In this document: positions 50,674 through 59,596 of the stretch, piece by piece
Position numbering within the stretch: position 1 is the first letter of the stretch
Layout of the letters: every line of letters begins with the position of its first letter
From: Terrimesophilobacter sp963702165
Lineage (GTDB): Bacteria; Actinomycetota; Actinomycetes; Actinomycetales; Microbacteriaceae
Length of the DNA stretch: 64,000 nt
NCBI GenBank assembly: GCA_963702165.1
Contig: OY969722.1
Coordinates: 868,001-932,000 of the forward strand
Direction: 5' to 3'
Notes under the pieces: generated by a model
The model's database searches: none
The model's input: the letters and a program-made list of their open reading frames with translations, nothing else
What the model was told of the DNA's origin: nothing
Program-made: the position numbers and the translations under genes

Positions 50674-51353
50674 GTCGCGGTTTGCCCGGCGCTCGTCGGC
50701 GGCGTGGTGGTAGTGCCAGGTGCAAGCGTCGTCGCACCCTGTGGTACGTGCAGCGGGATCAGGTCGCGCGGCGGCATCGGGGTGTTCCCGCGGACGACGA
50801 CGACACTGCGGAACAGCTCTTCGACCCTGGCTGCGGCCTCCGGGTTGTTGACGCCCTCCCCGGCAATGACACCGCGCAGGAACCAGCGCGGCCCGTCGAC
50901 GCCGACGAACCGGGCCAGACGCGTGTGCCCTGCCCCTCCCGCGCCGGTTGCGGGAATCTCGGCCAGCAGCTCTGGGCCGAACGGGCCCATCGTCAGCTTG
51001 GTGGTGCCGCCCTGCTTGGCGATCTGCTCACCGATCTGCTCGCGAATCTCGTGCCAAAGGCCGGTCGAGCGAGGCGCAGCGAACGGCTGGACCTGCAGGG
51101 TCGATCCCGCGTAGTCGAGGCCAACGGCTACCACCCGCTTGGAGCCCTCCTCGATCTCGAGCCGCAGCTGCAGGCCCTCCCGCGGCAGGAGCTTGATGCC
51201 GCCGAGGTCGATGTACGGGCGCACCGCGTTGGCTTCGCTCTCGTCGAGCGGCCCGGCGGTGGCGCGGTCGGCTGGCGCCGACTTGGACTGATCCAGCTCG
51301 TCTGTGAGTTCGTCTTCTGTGCCGGTCTCATCCGGATTGGCGCTGGCGTTCAC
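50670..51353 (-). CDS. DUF3710 protein
   Basis: A 227-residue soluble protein of unknown function, with an acidic low-complexity N-terminus (about residues 1-35) and a globular DUF3710 core from YIDLGGIKLLPREGLQLRLEI to RFVGVDGPRWFLRGVIAG. The C-terminus is Thr/Pro-rich. GTG start at 51353 overlaps the dut stop (GTGA), and its stop overlaps DUF3159. The tight dut-DUF3710-DUF3159 coupling is conserved in actinobacteria but its meaning is unknown. Confidence 0.88.
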   Translation of the reverse strand: MNASANPDETGTEDELTDELDQSKSAPADRATAGPLDESEANAVRPYIDLGGIKLLPREGLQLRLEIEEGSKRVVAVGLDYAGSTLQVQPFAAPRSTGLWHEIREQIGEQIAKQGGTTKLTMGPFGPELLAEIPATGAGGAGHTRLARFVGVDGPRWFLRGVIAGEGVNNPEAAARVEELFRSVVVVRGNTPMPPRDLIPLHVPQGATTLAPGTTTTPPTSAGQTAT

Positions 51354-51820
51354 GACTGTGCTCCCGTTTGTGTCTGCGTCGACTCTGACCGATAACCGGT
51401 CGAACCGAACCCCGCGGCCCCGCGGAGGCTTTCGGGGAGCGACTCTACCGGTGTGAATCGCGCCGTGGTCACCGGGGTGATGATCAACTGGGCGATCCGA
51501 TCGCCGACCGCGACAGAATACGGCACCGACCTGTCGGTATTCAGGAGGGTCACCCGGATCTCGCCCCGGTACCCGGCATCGATCGTTCCCGGACTGTTGA
51601 CGATGGTGATGCCGTGCCTGGCCGCCAGCCCACTGCGGGGAACGACGAAGGCCGCGAAGCCATCCGGCAGGGCGAGGGCGAGCCCGGTCCCCACGGTGGC
51701 GCGTTCGCCCGGGCCCAGCTCGACCGACTCGGCCGCGCACAGGTCGGCTCCCGCGTCGCCATGATGCGCATAGAGGGGAGCCGCGGCGCCCACATACAGA
51801 ACCTCGATCGCCTCAGTCAC
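51350..51820 (-). CDS. dut: Deoxyuridine 5'-triphosphate nucleotidohydrolase
   Basis: Hydrolyses dUTP to dUMP. The 156 residues carry all five motifs: HHGDAGADL, PRSGLAARHG, GTIDAGYRGE, DRIAQLII and the C-terminal RGAAGFGSTG. GTG start. TAGCCT lies 7 bases upstream, so the mRNA is probably leaderless. Confidence 0.96.
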   Translation of the reverse strand: MTEAIEVLYVGAAAPLYAHHGDAGADLCAAESVELGPGERATVGTGLALALPDGFAAFVVPRSGLAARHGITIVNSPGTIDAGYRGEIRVTLLNTDRSVPYSVAVGDRIAQLIITPVTTARFTPVESLPESLRGAAGFGSTGYRSESTQTQTGAQS

Positions 51821-51827
51821 GGCATTC

Positions 51828-51833
51828 AGGCTA
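51828..51833 (-). promoter_or_regulatory. Putative -10 element of a leaderless promoter (dut)
   Basis: Minus-strand TAGCCT, 7 bases, then GTG at 51820; no ribosome site. Confidence 0.45.
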
Positions 51834-51885
51834 GTGCAGGCCGACAGTGCACCGGTGCCGCGCGAAAATCTGGTCGAATGGTGCC

Positions 51886-52332
51886 ATGACGTTCTATCGC
51901 GAGAAGCTCAACCCCTCCGTCTGGCTGTACGTCATCGCGTTGCTCGTGATTCCCGCGAGCCTGCTCGTCTTCCTGCCCATCAACGTCTGGGTGGGCGTCG
52001 CGGTCGCGGCCGTGCTGTACGCCGGATGCGTTGTCCTCCTGCTCCTGGCCAGCCCGGTGCTCGAGGTGACGGACAGCGAGTTCATCGCGGGCAGGGCACG
52101 CCTTCCCATCAGTTTCGTCGGCGCACTGGAAGGCTTCAGAGCGTCGGAGGCGACCATGGAACGCGGCCAGCGGCTGGACGCGCGCGCCTGGCTCGTCATC
52201 CGGGGCTGGATCGACCCGGTTCTCAAGGTCGAGGTGACCGATCCGAAGGATCCGGTGCCCTACTGGCTGGTCTCCACGCGGCGACCGGACGAGCTGAAGT
52301 CGGCGCTGGAGAAAGCGAAAGCCGGCGCGTAG
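51886..52332 (+). CDS. DUF3093 membrane protein
   Basis: A 148-residue actinobacterial protein of unknown function: two hydrophobic spans (about residues 13-30 and 35-55) followed by a soluble C-terminal domain with ARAWLVIRGWIDPVLKVEVTDPKDPVPYWL, the DUF3093 signature. Divergent from dut, with 65 bases between the starts. It converges with DUF4193 across a strong hairpin. Confidence 0.9.
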   Translation: MTFYREKLNPSVWLYVIALLVIPASLLVFLPINVWVGVAVAAVLYAGCVVLLLLASPVLEVTDSEFIAGRARLPISFVGALEGFRASEATMERGQRLDARAWLVIRGWIDPVLKVEVTDPKDPVPYWLVSTRRPDELKSALEKAKAGA

Positions 52333-52342
52333 CGCGCCGGCT
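52320..52342. terminator. Perfect hairpin spanning the DUF3093 stop codon
   Basis: AGCCGGCGCG, loop TAG, CGCGCCGGCT: a perfect 10-base-pair GC stem whose loop is the stop codon itself. It lies between convergent genes and may act on both strands; no T-tract. Confidence 0.6.
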
Positions 52343-52366
52343 CACCGCCTCGAGTTCAGCGAATTC

Positions 52367-52660
52367 CTAGGCTGCACACTCGATGCAGATCGGTCCGAGC
52401 TTGCTCTCGTGGTCGATCTGCGAACGGTGCTTCACCAGGAAACAGTTCACACACGTGAACTCGTCCGCCTGCGGCGGAAGTACGACGACGTCGAGGTCGA
52501 CATCGGTCAGGTCCGCTCCGGGAAGCTCAAAACCCCCGGGGTTGTCGGCGTCATCGACGTCTACGACTCCCGACATCTTGTCGGGGACCCGTTCCTTGAG
52601 CGCCTCGATCGACTCCGAATCATCGTCCGTCTTTCGCGGGGCGTCGTAGTCCGTTGCCAT
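52367..52660 (-). CDS. DUF4193 small zinc-finger-like protein
   Basis: A 97-residue actinobacterial protein of unknown function. MATDYDAPRKTDDDSESIEAL is the family start, and four Cys (TCVNC and PICIEC) could bind zinc. I place the start at ATG 52660 rather than the longer frame. Highly acidic. A likely promoter lies at 52701-52728. Confidence 0.9.
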   Translation of the reverse strand: MATDYDAPRKTDDDSESIEALKERVPDKMSGVVDVDDADNPGGFELPGADLTDVDLDVVVLPPQADEFTCVNCFLVKHRSQIDHESKLGPICIECAA

Positions 52661-52700
52661 GCCCATCCACTTCTGTTGTTGCTGTGATTTAGCCAATCGG

Positions 52701-52728
52701 CGCGCATAGTTTGCACCATCCGGAAGTC
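52701..52728 (-). promoter_or_regulatory. Putative -35/-10 promoter for DUF4193
   Basis: On the minus strand TTGACT and TATGCG are spaced by 16 bases, about 40 bases before the start codon. Confidence 0.4.
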
Positions 52729-52854
52729 AATAGCAAACCTTTGGCACCACCAACTTCCGTGCCCTACCCAACTCGCGGCGCGCCCGTTGTATTCCGGCCA
52801 AAATCGTATTGGCCATGGCACGCTTGGGGCATTGGCGAAAGGAACGCATCAGCC

Positions 52855-53895
52855 ATGCAGGACCTGAGAGTGATCGGAGTGGAGAGCGGCGCGCTCCTCG
52901 TCGCATCAGACACGGGTGACCGGTTCCGTCTGGCCATCGACGACGTGCTGAAGTCCAAGCTGCGGCAGGCCCAGCCTGCCGCAGGCGAGGGTCGCAAGCT
53001 CTCCCCCAAGGAAATCCAGGCGCACATCCGCTCCGGCATGTCTGCCGACGATGTTGCTGCCATCACCGGCGCATCGCTCGAGTACATCGAGCGGTTCGAG
53101 GGACCGGTGCTCGCCGAACGCGAGTATGTCGTGGAGAGCGCACTCGCCGTGCCCGTGCACACCGCGGCGGACACCGACCCGCTGTCGGATGCCCAGACCT
53201 TCGGCTCGGTCATCATGAGCCGTCTGCACGAGTTGGGCGCGTCTGACGAGCGCTGGGCGAGCTGGAAGGAGGCTGCGGGCGGCTGGGTCATCAAGCTGTC
53301 GTTCACGGCCGACCAGATCGACCACGACGCCCGCTGGAGCTTCGACCCGCGCAAGTCCGCGCTCGCTCCGCTCAACAACGAGGCCATCACCCTGTCCCAG
53401 CAGGGTCGCCTGACCGGGAGCCTGATCCCGCGACTGCGCGCCGTCGACGTGCAGGAGCGCGTCCCGGACGCGACACGCTTCGACAGCGGCGCCTTCGACG
53501 ACAGCGACCTGTTCCACGCCGACACCCTGCCGCAGCCATCGCTTCGCCCGGTCACCGGCCCTGGGGCGGTCAACCCGGCGGCAATCAACCGGGACGAGAG
53601 CGAGACCTCTACGCCGTCGAGCCAGACCGCTGATCTGCTCGAGGCGCTGCGCCGGCGGCGAGGTGAACGCGAGGCGGCGAGCTACGACGATCTCGAAGAC
53701 GCCATGGCGGACCACCCGTCGACCGGGAGCATCCGTCTCATCGACATTCCGCTGCCCGAACCTGACCCAGAGGAGGAGCCGGAGCCGGTTGCGTCCGCGC
53801 CGACCCCTCACAAGTCGGGCAGGAAGGGCCGCGCCACCATGCCGAGCTGGGACGAGATCGTCTTCGGCGCCCGCTCGGATGACGACCCGGCCTGA
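52855..53895 (+). CDS. sepH: Septation protein SepH
   Basis: Actinobacterial FtsZ-binding protein that promotes Z-ring assembly. The 346 residues have an N-terminal DUF3071 domain (about 1-175) with MQDLRVIGVESGALLVAS and the helix-turn-helix-like SADDVAAITGASLEYIERFEGPV, then a long disordered, acidic, Pro-rich region, and a short conserved C-terminal motif MPSWDEIVFG. The start ATG at 52855 follows AAAGGAA. Normal architecture. Confidence 0.95.
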   Translation: MQDLRVIGVESGALLVASDTGDRFRLAIDDVLKSKLRQAQPAAGEGRKLSPKEIQAHIRSGMSADDVAAITGASLEYIERFEGPVLAEREYVVESALAVPVHTAADTDPLSDAQTFGSVIMSRLHELGASDERWASWKEAAGGWVIKLSFTADQIDHDARWSFDPRKSALAPLNNEAITLSQQGRLTGSLIPRLRAVDVQERVPDATRFDSGAFDDSDLFHADTLPQPSLRPVTGPGAVNPAAINRDESETSTPSSQTADLLEALRRRRGEREAASYDDLEDAMADHPSTGSIRLIDIPLPEPDPEEEPEPVASAPTPHKSGRKGRATMPSWDEIVFGARSDDDPA

Positions 53896-53901
53896 CCGGC
53901 C

Positions 53902-55041
53902 TCAGCGAGCAAACGCACCAAAACGCAGCAGCGGCACGGTCATCTCCTCCGGAGAACGTGACCCGTGCTGCCCGACCATGGCAAGCGCGGTCTCGGATGC
54001 GATCCGGCTGTCGTAGTAGACGACCGCCTTCCGTGCGGCCACCACGATGTCTCCGACGCGCGGAAGCACCTCATCGGCAACGGCGGCACCGAACCAGCCC
54101 TGTGCGACGATCTCGTCACGCGTGAGCACCCAGGACCGCTCACCCTCCGCTGATCTCCACCGCTCCAGCACCCGCTGCCGCTGATCGGGCGACGCATCCG
54201 GTTCGAAGTAGAGCTGCAGGCCACGGGGCTCGCCCGCGACGTGCCGGATGCCGTCCACCAGTCCCGGGACGCTGTCGAACAGCACGTGCGCGTGCTGCGG
54301 CACGTCGATGACACCGTGATCGGCCGTGACGAGCATCCCCTCGCGGGGGCCGAGGGTTGCCAGGAACTCGTTCGCGGCGGCATCCGTCGCCTCCAGCTCG
54401 CGGAGCCACCGCTCGGACTGCCAGCCGTCGCGATGCGCCGCCTGGTCGAGTTCGGAGATGTACAGGTAGACAACCGCCGAGTCGTTCTGATCGAGCACCC
54501 GACGAGCCTCGGTGAAGCGGTCCGCGATGCTCACACCGCTCAGGTACCCGGCGCCGCGCAGCACGGCCTGGCTGAAGCCGGACCCCCGAAACCGCTCACT
54601 GCCAATGGCGAACGATGGAACGCCGTTCGCGGCGGCCTCCTCGAACAGCGTTCGGGAGCGCTGCCAGGTGAGCGGGTCGAGCCGCTCGTCCCACCCGGTC
54701 AGCAGCTTCACGACCCGGTCGTGCTCGGCGTCGAGCACCTCGTAGCCCACCATGCCGTGCACACCGGGCTGTTCACCGGTGGTGAGCGACGCCAGCGCTG
54801 CCACCGTTGTGGTGGGGAACACCGTCTGGATCGTGGACGATTTGGTCAGCGCGCTCGCGAGCGTCCGCGCATGCCCTGCACGGGCCCGCAGGTTGACTGC
54901 ACCGAGACCATCGACGATCACGACTACGACGCGATCCACCGTCGGCAACCCGAGCGCATTGGGGCGTCCGGCGACCGAATCAAACGAACTTCGCAGAACG
55001 TCGGCAAGGCTCGGCCGCACGGTTTGAGTGGCCGCTAGCAT
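53902..55041 (-). CDS. Alkaline-phosphatase-superfamily phosphodiesterase
   Basis: A 379-residue metal-dependent hydrolase of the nucleotide pyrophosphatase type. The metal site begins VVVVIVDGLGAVNL, the probable nucleophile Thr is in FPTTTVAALASLTTG, and a second metal site is TADHGVIDVPQ. It may act on nucleotide or lipid phosphodiesters; no signal peptide is evident, so it is probably cytoplasmic. It is divergent from parC with only 12 bases between start codons. Confidence 0.9.
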   Translation of the reverse strand: MLAATQTVRPSLADVLRSSFDSVAGRPNALGLPTVDRVVVVIVDGLGAVNLRARAGHARTLASALTKSSTIQTVFPTTTVAALASLTTGEQPGVHGMVGYEVLDAEHDRVVKLLTGWDERLDPLTWQRSRTLFEEAAANGVPSFAIGSERFRGSGFSQAVLRGAGYLSGVSIADRFTEARRVLDQNDSAVVYLYISELDQAAHRDGWQSERWLRELEATDAAANEFLATLGPREGMLVTADHGVIDVPQHAHVLFDSVPGLVDGIRHVAGEPRGLQLYFEPDASPDQRQRVLERWRSAEGERSWVLTRDEIVAQGWFGAAVADEVLPRVGDIVVAARKAVVYYDSRIASETALAMVGQHGSRSPEEMTVPLLRFGAFAR

Positions 55042-55048
55042 GGTCGCA

Positions 55049-55054
55049 ATCCTA
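55049..55054 (-). promoter_or_regulatory. Putative -10 element of a leaderless promoter (phosphodiesterase)
   Basis: Minus-strand TAGGAT, 7 bases, then ATG at 55041. It overlaps the first base of the divergent parC start codon. Confidence 0.4.
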
Positions 55055-57522
55055 TGACTACCCCCGCCACTCCCCCTTCAGACAGCCAGCTCGAACGCAT
55101 CGACGAGATCGACCTTTCCACCGAGATGGAAGGCTCGTTCCTCGAGTACGCCTACTCGGTGATCTACTCGAGAGCGCTCCCGGACGCGCGCGACGGCCTC
55201 AAGCCGGTTCAGCGACGCATCCTGTTCCAGATGAGCGAGATGGGCCTGCGCCCCGATCGCGGTCACGTCAAGTCCGCGCGCGTGGTCGGCGAGGTGATGG
55301 GCAAGCTGCACCCGCACGGTGATGCGTCCATCTACGACGCCATGGTGCGCCTGAACCAGCCGTTCATCCTGCGTGTTCCGCTCGTCGACGGGCACGGCAA
55401 CTTCGGTTCGCTCGACGACGGTCCGGCCGCCCCGCGCTATACAGAAGCCCGGCTCGCGGCCCCGGCGATGGCGATGACCGCCGACCTTGACGAAGAGGTC
55501 GTCGACTTCGTCCCCAACTACGACAACCAGCTGCTCCAGCCCGAGGTGCTGCCCGCCGCGTTCCCGAACCTGCTCGTCAACGGTGCCAGCGGGATTGCGG
55601 TCGGCATGGCCACGAACATGGCGCCGCACAACCTGATCGAGGTCGTAGGCGCGGCTCGCCACCTGCTGCAGCATCCGGATGCCTCCCTCGACGACCTGAT
55701 GTCGTTCGTGCCCGGCCCCGACCTGCCCACCGGGGGGACGATCGTCGGTCTCGCCGGCATCCGGGACGCCTACGAGGCCGGACGAGGCAGCTTCAAGACC
55801 CGTGCGCGCGTGTCGATCGAGCAGCTGACCGCACGCAAGACCGGCCTCGTGGTGACCGAACTGCCCTACATGGTGGGGCCGGAGAAGGTCATCGAGAAGA
55901 TCAAGGACGGCGTCAACTCGAAGAAGCTCTCTGGCATCTCCGACGTCACCGACCTCACCGACCGCAAGCACGGCCTGCGGCTGGTGATCGGCATCAAGAC
56001 CGGGTTCAACCCGACCGCGGTGCTCGAGCAGCTGTACAAGGTCACGCCGCTCGAGGAGCAGTTCAGCATCAACAACGTCGCACTGGTCGACGGCGGGCCG
56101 AGGACCCTCGGCCTTCGCGAGCTGCTGCAGGTGTACCTCGACCACCGGATCTCGGTCACCACAAGGCGCAGCCGGTTCCGGCTTGCCAGGAAGCAGGAGC
56201 GGCTGCACCTCGTCGAGGGCCTGCTCATCGCCATCCTCGACATCGACGAGGTCATCCAGGTCATCCGCACCAGCGATGACAGCGACCAGGCCAGGACGAG
56301 ACTGAAGGATGTCTTCGACCTCAGTGACGTTCAGGCCGAGTACATCCTCGAGCTGCGCCTGCGCAGGCTCACCAAGTTCTCCCGCATCGAGCTCGAGGCC
56401 GAACGCGACAAGCTGCAGCAGGAGATCGCGGAACTCGAGCTCCTCCTGTCGGAGCCCGCGCGCATCCGCGCGCTCGTCGGTGACGAGCTGGAGGCCGTCG
56501 CGGAGCTCTACGGCACGCCCCGGCGCACCCTCCTGACCGAGGCACGGCCGTCCGTGGCCACAACGAAGTCGGCGCGCGGCGCAGCGCCGGTGCTGGAGAT
56601 CGCGGATGCGCCCTGCCGCGTGCTGCTCTCCACGACCGGTCGAGTAATCCGGGTCGACCTGGGCGACACTGGCGACCTGCCGGGCAAGCCCGCCCGCCGC
56701 AGCAAACACGACGCCATCCGGTCGATCGTGACGACCACCACTCGCACCGAGATCGGCGCGGTCACCAACCTCGGCAGGCTCGTGCGGCTCTCGCCGATGG
56801 ACCTGCCTGTCGTGCCGGAGAACTCGGTGCAGCTCGCGGCGGGAGCGAAGATCGCCGAGTATCTCGCGCTCGACTCGAAGAAGGAGCGCGTTCTCGCGCT
56901 CGTCTCGCTCACCTCTGACACGCCAGTAGCGCTCGGCACGGCGCAGGGTGTCGTGAAGCGGGTCTCGCCCGGCGAGTGGCCGAGCAAGCCCGACTTCGAG
57001 CTGATCTCGTTGAAGGCAGGCGACGAAGTCGTCGGCGCCGCTCAGGGCAGCGACGCGGAAGAATTCGTTTTCGCAACCTCCGACGCCAGGCTGCTGCGCT
57101 TCTCCGCCTCGGCGGTCAGGCCGCAGGGCCGGAGCGCGGGCGGAATGGCCGGCATCAAGCTCGGCTCTGGCGCCCGAGTGATCCTGTTCAACTCGATCGA
57201 CCCGTCAGTGACCAATGTGGTCGCGACCGTGTCGACCAGCCTGGCCACGATCGCCGGTACCGATCCCGGACGCGCCAAGGTGTCCCTGCTGTCGGAATTC
57301 CCGGCGAAGGGACGCGCAACCGGCGGGGTCAGGGCGCATGCGTTCCTGAAGGGCGAGGACATGCTTTCACTCGCATGGGCCGGACCGGAGCCGGTGCTCG
57401 CAGTCGGCACTGATGGCGCGGTGCGCACCCTGCCGGATACCGGAGCCAAGCGCGACGCATCCGGGGCGGCTCTGGATGCGGTGATCGGCTCGATCGGGAC
57501 GAGCGTCTCAGCTCTCTCCTGA
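55054..57522 (+). CDS. parC: DNA topoisomerase IV subunit A
   Basis: Breaks and rejoins DNA to decatenate chromosomes. The 822 residues contain the winged-helix domain (ALPDARDGLKPVQRRILFQM), the catalytic Tyr in AAPRYTEARLA, the coiled-coil arm and a C-terminal beta-pinwheel. The presence of a parE gene at the end of the window and the absence of a gyrA-like glycine-rich box favour topoisomerase IV over gyrase. Its end overlaps the convergent YihY gene by 15 bases. Confidence 0.93.
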   Translation: MTTPATPPSDSQLERIDEIDLSTEMEGSFLEYAYSVIYSRALPDARDGLKPVQRRILFQMSEMGLRPDRGHVKSARVVGEVMGKLHPHGDASIYDAMVRLNQPFILRVPLVDGHGNFGSLDDGPAAPRYTEARLAAPAMAMTADLDEEVVDFVPNYDNQLLQPEVLPAAFPNLLVNGASGIAVGMATNMAPHNLIEVVGAARHLLQHPDASLDDLMSFVPGPDLPTGGTIVGLAGIRDAYEAGRGSFKTRARVSIEQLTARKTGLVVTELPYMVGPEKVIEKIKDGVNSKKLSGISDVTDLTDRKHGLRLVIGIKTGFNPTAVLEQLYKVTPLEEQFSINNVALVDGGPRTLGLRELLQVYLDHRISVTTRRSRFRLARKQERLHLVEGLLIAILDIDEVIQVIRTSDDSDQARTRLKDVFDLSDVQAEYILELRLRRLTKFSRIELEAERDKLQQEIAELELLLSEPARIRALVGDELEAVAELYGTPRRTLLTEARPSVATTKSARGAAPVLEIADAPCRVLLSTTGRVIRVDLGDTGDLPGKPARRSKHDAIRSIVTTTTRTEIGAVTNLGRLVRLSPMDLPVVPENSVQLAAGAKIAEYLALDSKKERVLALVSLTSDTPVALGTAQGVVKRVSPGEWPSKPDFELISLKAGDEVVGAAQGSDAEEFVFATSDARLLRFSASAVRPQGRSAGGMAGIKLGSGARVILFNSIDPSVTNVVATVSTSLATIAGTDPGRAKVSLLSEFPAKGRATGGVRAHAFLKGEDMLSLAWAGPEPVLAVGTDGAVRTLPDTGAKRDASGAALDAVIGSIGTSVSALS

Positions 57523-58593
57523 GGGCTGCTTCCCTGAACGCCGTTCCGCTTCGGCCGCGTCGAGCCGGAGGGCGCGTCCACGCTCCAAATCCTCTTCGTC
57601 CTTCTTGGCCGCCTTCTCGCTCTTCTTGGTGTCCCGTGGCGGGAGTTGGAGGGATCCTTCAGCTTCGATGCCCGCCTGCAGTTGGCGGCCACGCTCGAGT
57701 TCGGAGTCGAACTCGGCACCGAACAGCAATGCGAGGTTCACGATCCACAACAGCAGCAGGAAGATGATGACGCCAGCCAGCGAGCCGTAGGTTCTGTCGT
57801 AGTTGGAGAAGTTGGCTACATAGATGCCGAAGGCCACGCCGGCGACGACGATGAGCAGCAGTGCGATAAGCGCGCCAAGGCTCATCCAGCGGAACTTCGG
57901 CTGTTTCACATTCGGGGTGGCATAGAACAGGATGGCGATCATCGCGATCAGGATGAGCGCAATCACTGGCCACTTCGCGATCTCCCACACGATCCGCACC
58001 GTCTGGCCCAGGCCGAGTGCCGTCCCGATCGCGTCCGTCACCGGGCCGGACACCACGAGCAGCAGCGTCATGATGAGGATCATGATGATCCCGACCACGG
58101 TCACGAGCAGTTGGGCAGGCTTGAGCTTCCAGAACGGACGGCCCTCGTCGATCTCGTAGATCCGGTTCATGGCGCGGCTGAACGCGCCGACGTAGGCGGA
58201 TGCCGACCAGATCGCCAGGACGATTCCGATGACGAGCGCGAAACCGGCGCCGGGCGCCGAGCTCAGGTCTTGGAGCGGCCCCTGGAGGCTTGTTGCGGCA
58301 TCCGGTGCCACCTGCTTTACGACCTGCACGATGGCGCGAGTGGCCGACTGGCTCTGGCCGAAGATCGCAAGCACACTGAAGAGTGCGAGCAGGGCGGGGA
58401 ACAGTGCGAGCACCGAGTAGTAGACGAGCGAGGCCGCGATGTCCGGGCACTGATCGTCGCTGAATTCACGAACCGTCTTGCGAAGTACATATTTCCACGA
58501 CGGCTTCTCGATCTGCGTCGGCCAGTCGGCCTTCGCTTCGTGCTCCGGATGCGGCGCATCCTCTTTTGCTCGTGCGCTCTCCTGGCTGGTCAC
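57508..58593 (-). CDS. YihY/BrkB-family membrane protein
   Basis: A 361-residue protein with six membrane spans between about residues 50 and 290 and long charged tails. The family segments CPDIAASLVYYSVLALFPALLAL and SAYVGAFSRAMNRIYEIDEGRPFWK are present. The C-terminal ~60 residues are highly charged (KKSEKAAKKDEEDLERG). Function unsettled; not a true RNase BN. Ribosome site GGAGGAATAG precedes the GTG. Confidence 0.93.
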   Translation of the reverse strand: MTSQESARAKEDAPHPEHEAKADWPTQIEKPSWKYVLRKTVREFSDDQCPDIAASLVYYSVLALFPALLALFSVLAIFGQSQSATRAIVQVVKQVAPDAATSLQGPLQDLSSAPGAGFALVIGIVLAIWSASAYVGAFSRAMNRIYEIDEGRPFWKLKPAQLLVTVVGIIMILIMTLLLVVSGPVTDAIGTALGLGQTVRIVWEIAKWPVIALILIAMIAILFYATPNVKQPKFRWMSLGALIALLLIVVAGVAFGIYVANFSNYDRTYGSLAGVIIFLLLLWIVNLALLFGAEFDSELERGRQLQAGIEAEGSLQLPPRDTKKSEKAAKKDEEDLERGRALRLDAAEAERRSGKQPSGES

Positions 58594-58628
58594 CTATTCC
58601 TCCCCCACCCGCACCCTTATCCGACTTG

Positions 58629-59180
58629 TCAGGATTGCTGGTTGCGCATGTCCTGTGCGGCCGAGCTGGCCTCGTCCTTGACGTGTGCACCCTCGGCCTT
58701 GGCCTCCGACTTGACGGTGTCAACGCCCTCCTGGGCGCGCTCCTTCACCGCATCCATGGACTCTCGAGCGGGCTCCTTGAGGTGCTCGCCCATCTCCTTG
58801 GCGACGCCCGTGGCTTCATCGACGAGCGGCTGGGCACCCTCCTTCACCTTGTCCGCCATCGTCTTCTCCTGCTCGCTCGCGGGAATGAGGGACGCGACGA
58901 GCCAGCCGATGCTGAACACCGCGAGTCCGACGGCCAGTGGGTTGCCCTTGGCCTTGTCGACCGCGGTGTGCCCGGCCTCGGAGATATTCGTGGCCATGTC
59001 GTCTCCGACGCCCATCACCCGGTCGCGTGCGGAGCGGACGGCGCTGCGCACGCGGCTTGTCTGGCGGTGCACCATCTTCGATGGAGTCACCTTGTCGGCG
59101 AGGGCGTCGACGTCTTCACCGAGTTCCTCGCGGGTTCGTTCGATGTCTGACCGGATGCGGTCCGGGTCGTTGGTGGTCAT
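58629..59180 (-). CDS. DUF3618-domain protein
   Basis: A 183-residue protein of an actinobacterial envelope-stress-type cluster. The N-terminal DUF3618 motif DRIRSDIERTREELGEDVDAL is followed by one membrane span (about residues 87-102) and a long amphipathic, Lys/Glu/Ala-rich tail like late-embryogenesis-abundant repeats. It overlaps the upstream holin-like gene by four bases (ATGA). Confidence 0.88.
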   Translation of the reverse strand: MTTNDPDRIRSDIERTREELGEDVDALADKVTPSKMVHRQTSRVRSAVRSARDRVMGVGDDMATNISEAGHTAVDKAKGNPLAVGLAVFSIGWLVASLIPASEQEKTMADKVKEGAQPLVDEATGVAKEMGEHLKEPARESMDAVKERAQEGVDTVKSEAKAEGAHVKDEASSAAQDMRNQQS

Positions 59181-59596
59181 TGGTTCTCCTCATTTCGCTT
59201 CAGGGTGTCTGGAATCTTCTTGACCGAGTCGACGGTGCGGGGCATCCCGCGTACCGTCTGCAGTTGTCTGCGGCCGACCATGTACAGGATGAGCGCGATG
59301 ATGGCCCACAGGACGGCGACGACAACCGCCGACCATCCCCCGCCCATGACGTAGCCGAGTGCCCACCACAGCGCGATGGACAGGAAGAACACGACCATCA
59401 GGGCGGCATAAGCGGCGCCGCCCATCATCCCGGCTCCTCTTCCGGCACGTTTGGCTGTGTCAGCCAGTTCGGCCCTGGCGAGTTCAAGCTCCTGACGCAT
59501 CAGGGTCGAGAAGTCGCGGGTGACCTCGCTGAGCAGTTCGCCGAGTGAGGCGCTGGAGGCTCGTTCCTCCGACGGAGTGGGAACGTCGTCGCTCAT
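59177..59596 (-). CDS. Phage_holin_3_6 (actinobacterial holin-X) family membrane protein
   Basis: A 139-residue protein with two spans (about residues 55-80 and 85-105) after the family helix ASLGELLSEVTRDFSTLMRQELELARAEL. It is not phage-derived in this context; such proteins are usually encoded beside DUF3618. It overlaps both neighbours by four bases (ATGA), so three genes form one translationally coupled unit. Confidence 0.88.
   Translation of the reverse strand: MSDDVPTPSEERASSASLGELLSEVTRDFSTLMRQELELARAELADTAKRAGRGAGMMGGAAYAALMVVFFLSIALWWALGYVMGGGWSAVVVAVLWAIIALILYMVGRRQLQTVRGMPRTVDSVKKIPDTLKRNEENQ

Noticed and set aside
55078..56709. Long open frame antisense to parC
   Set aside because: Shadow frame; parC has all family motifs and there is no start context for the antisense frame.
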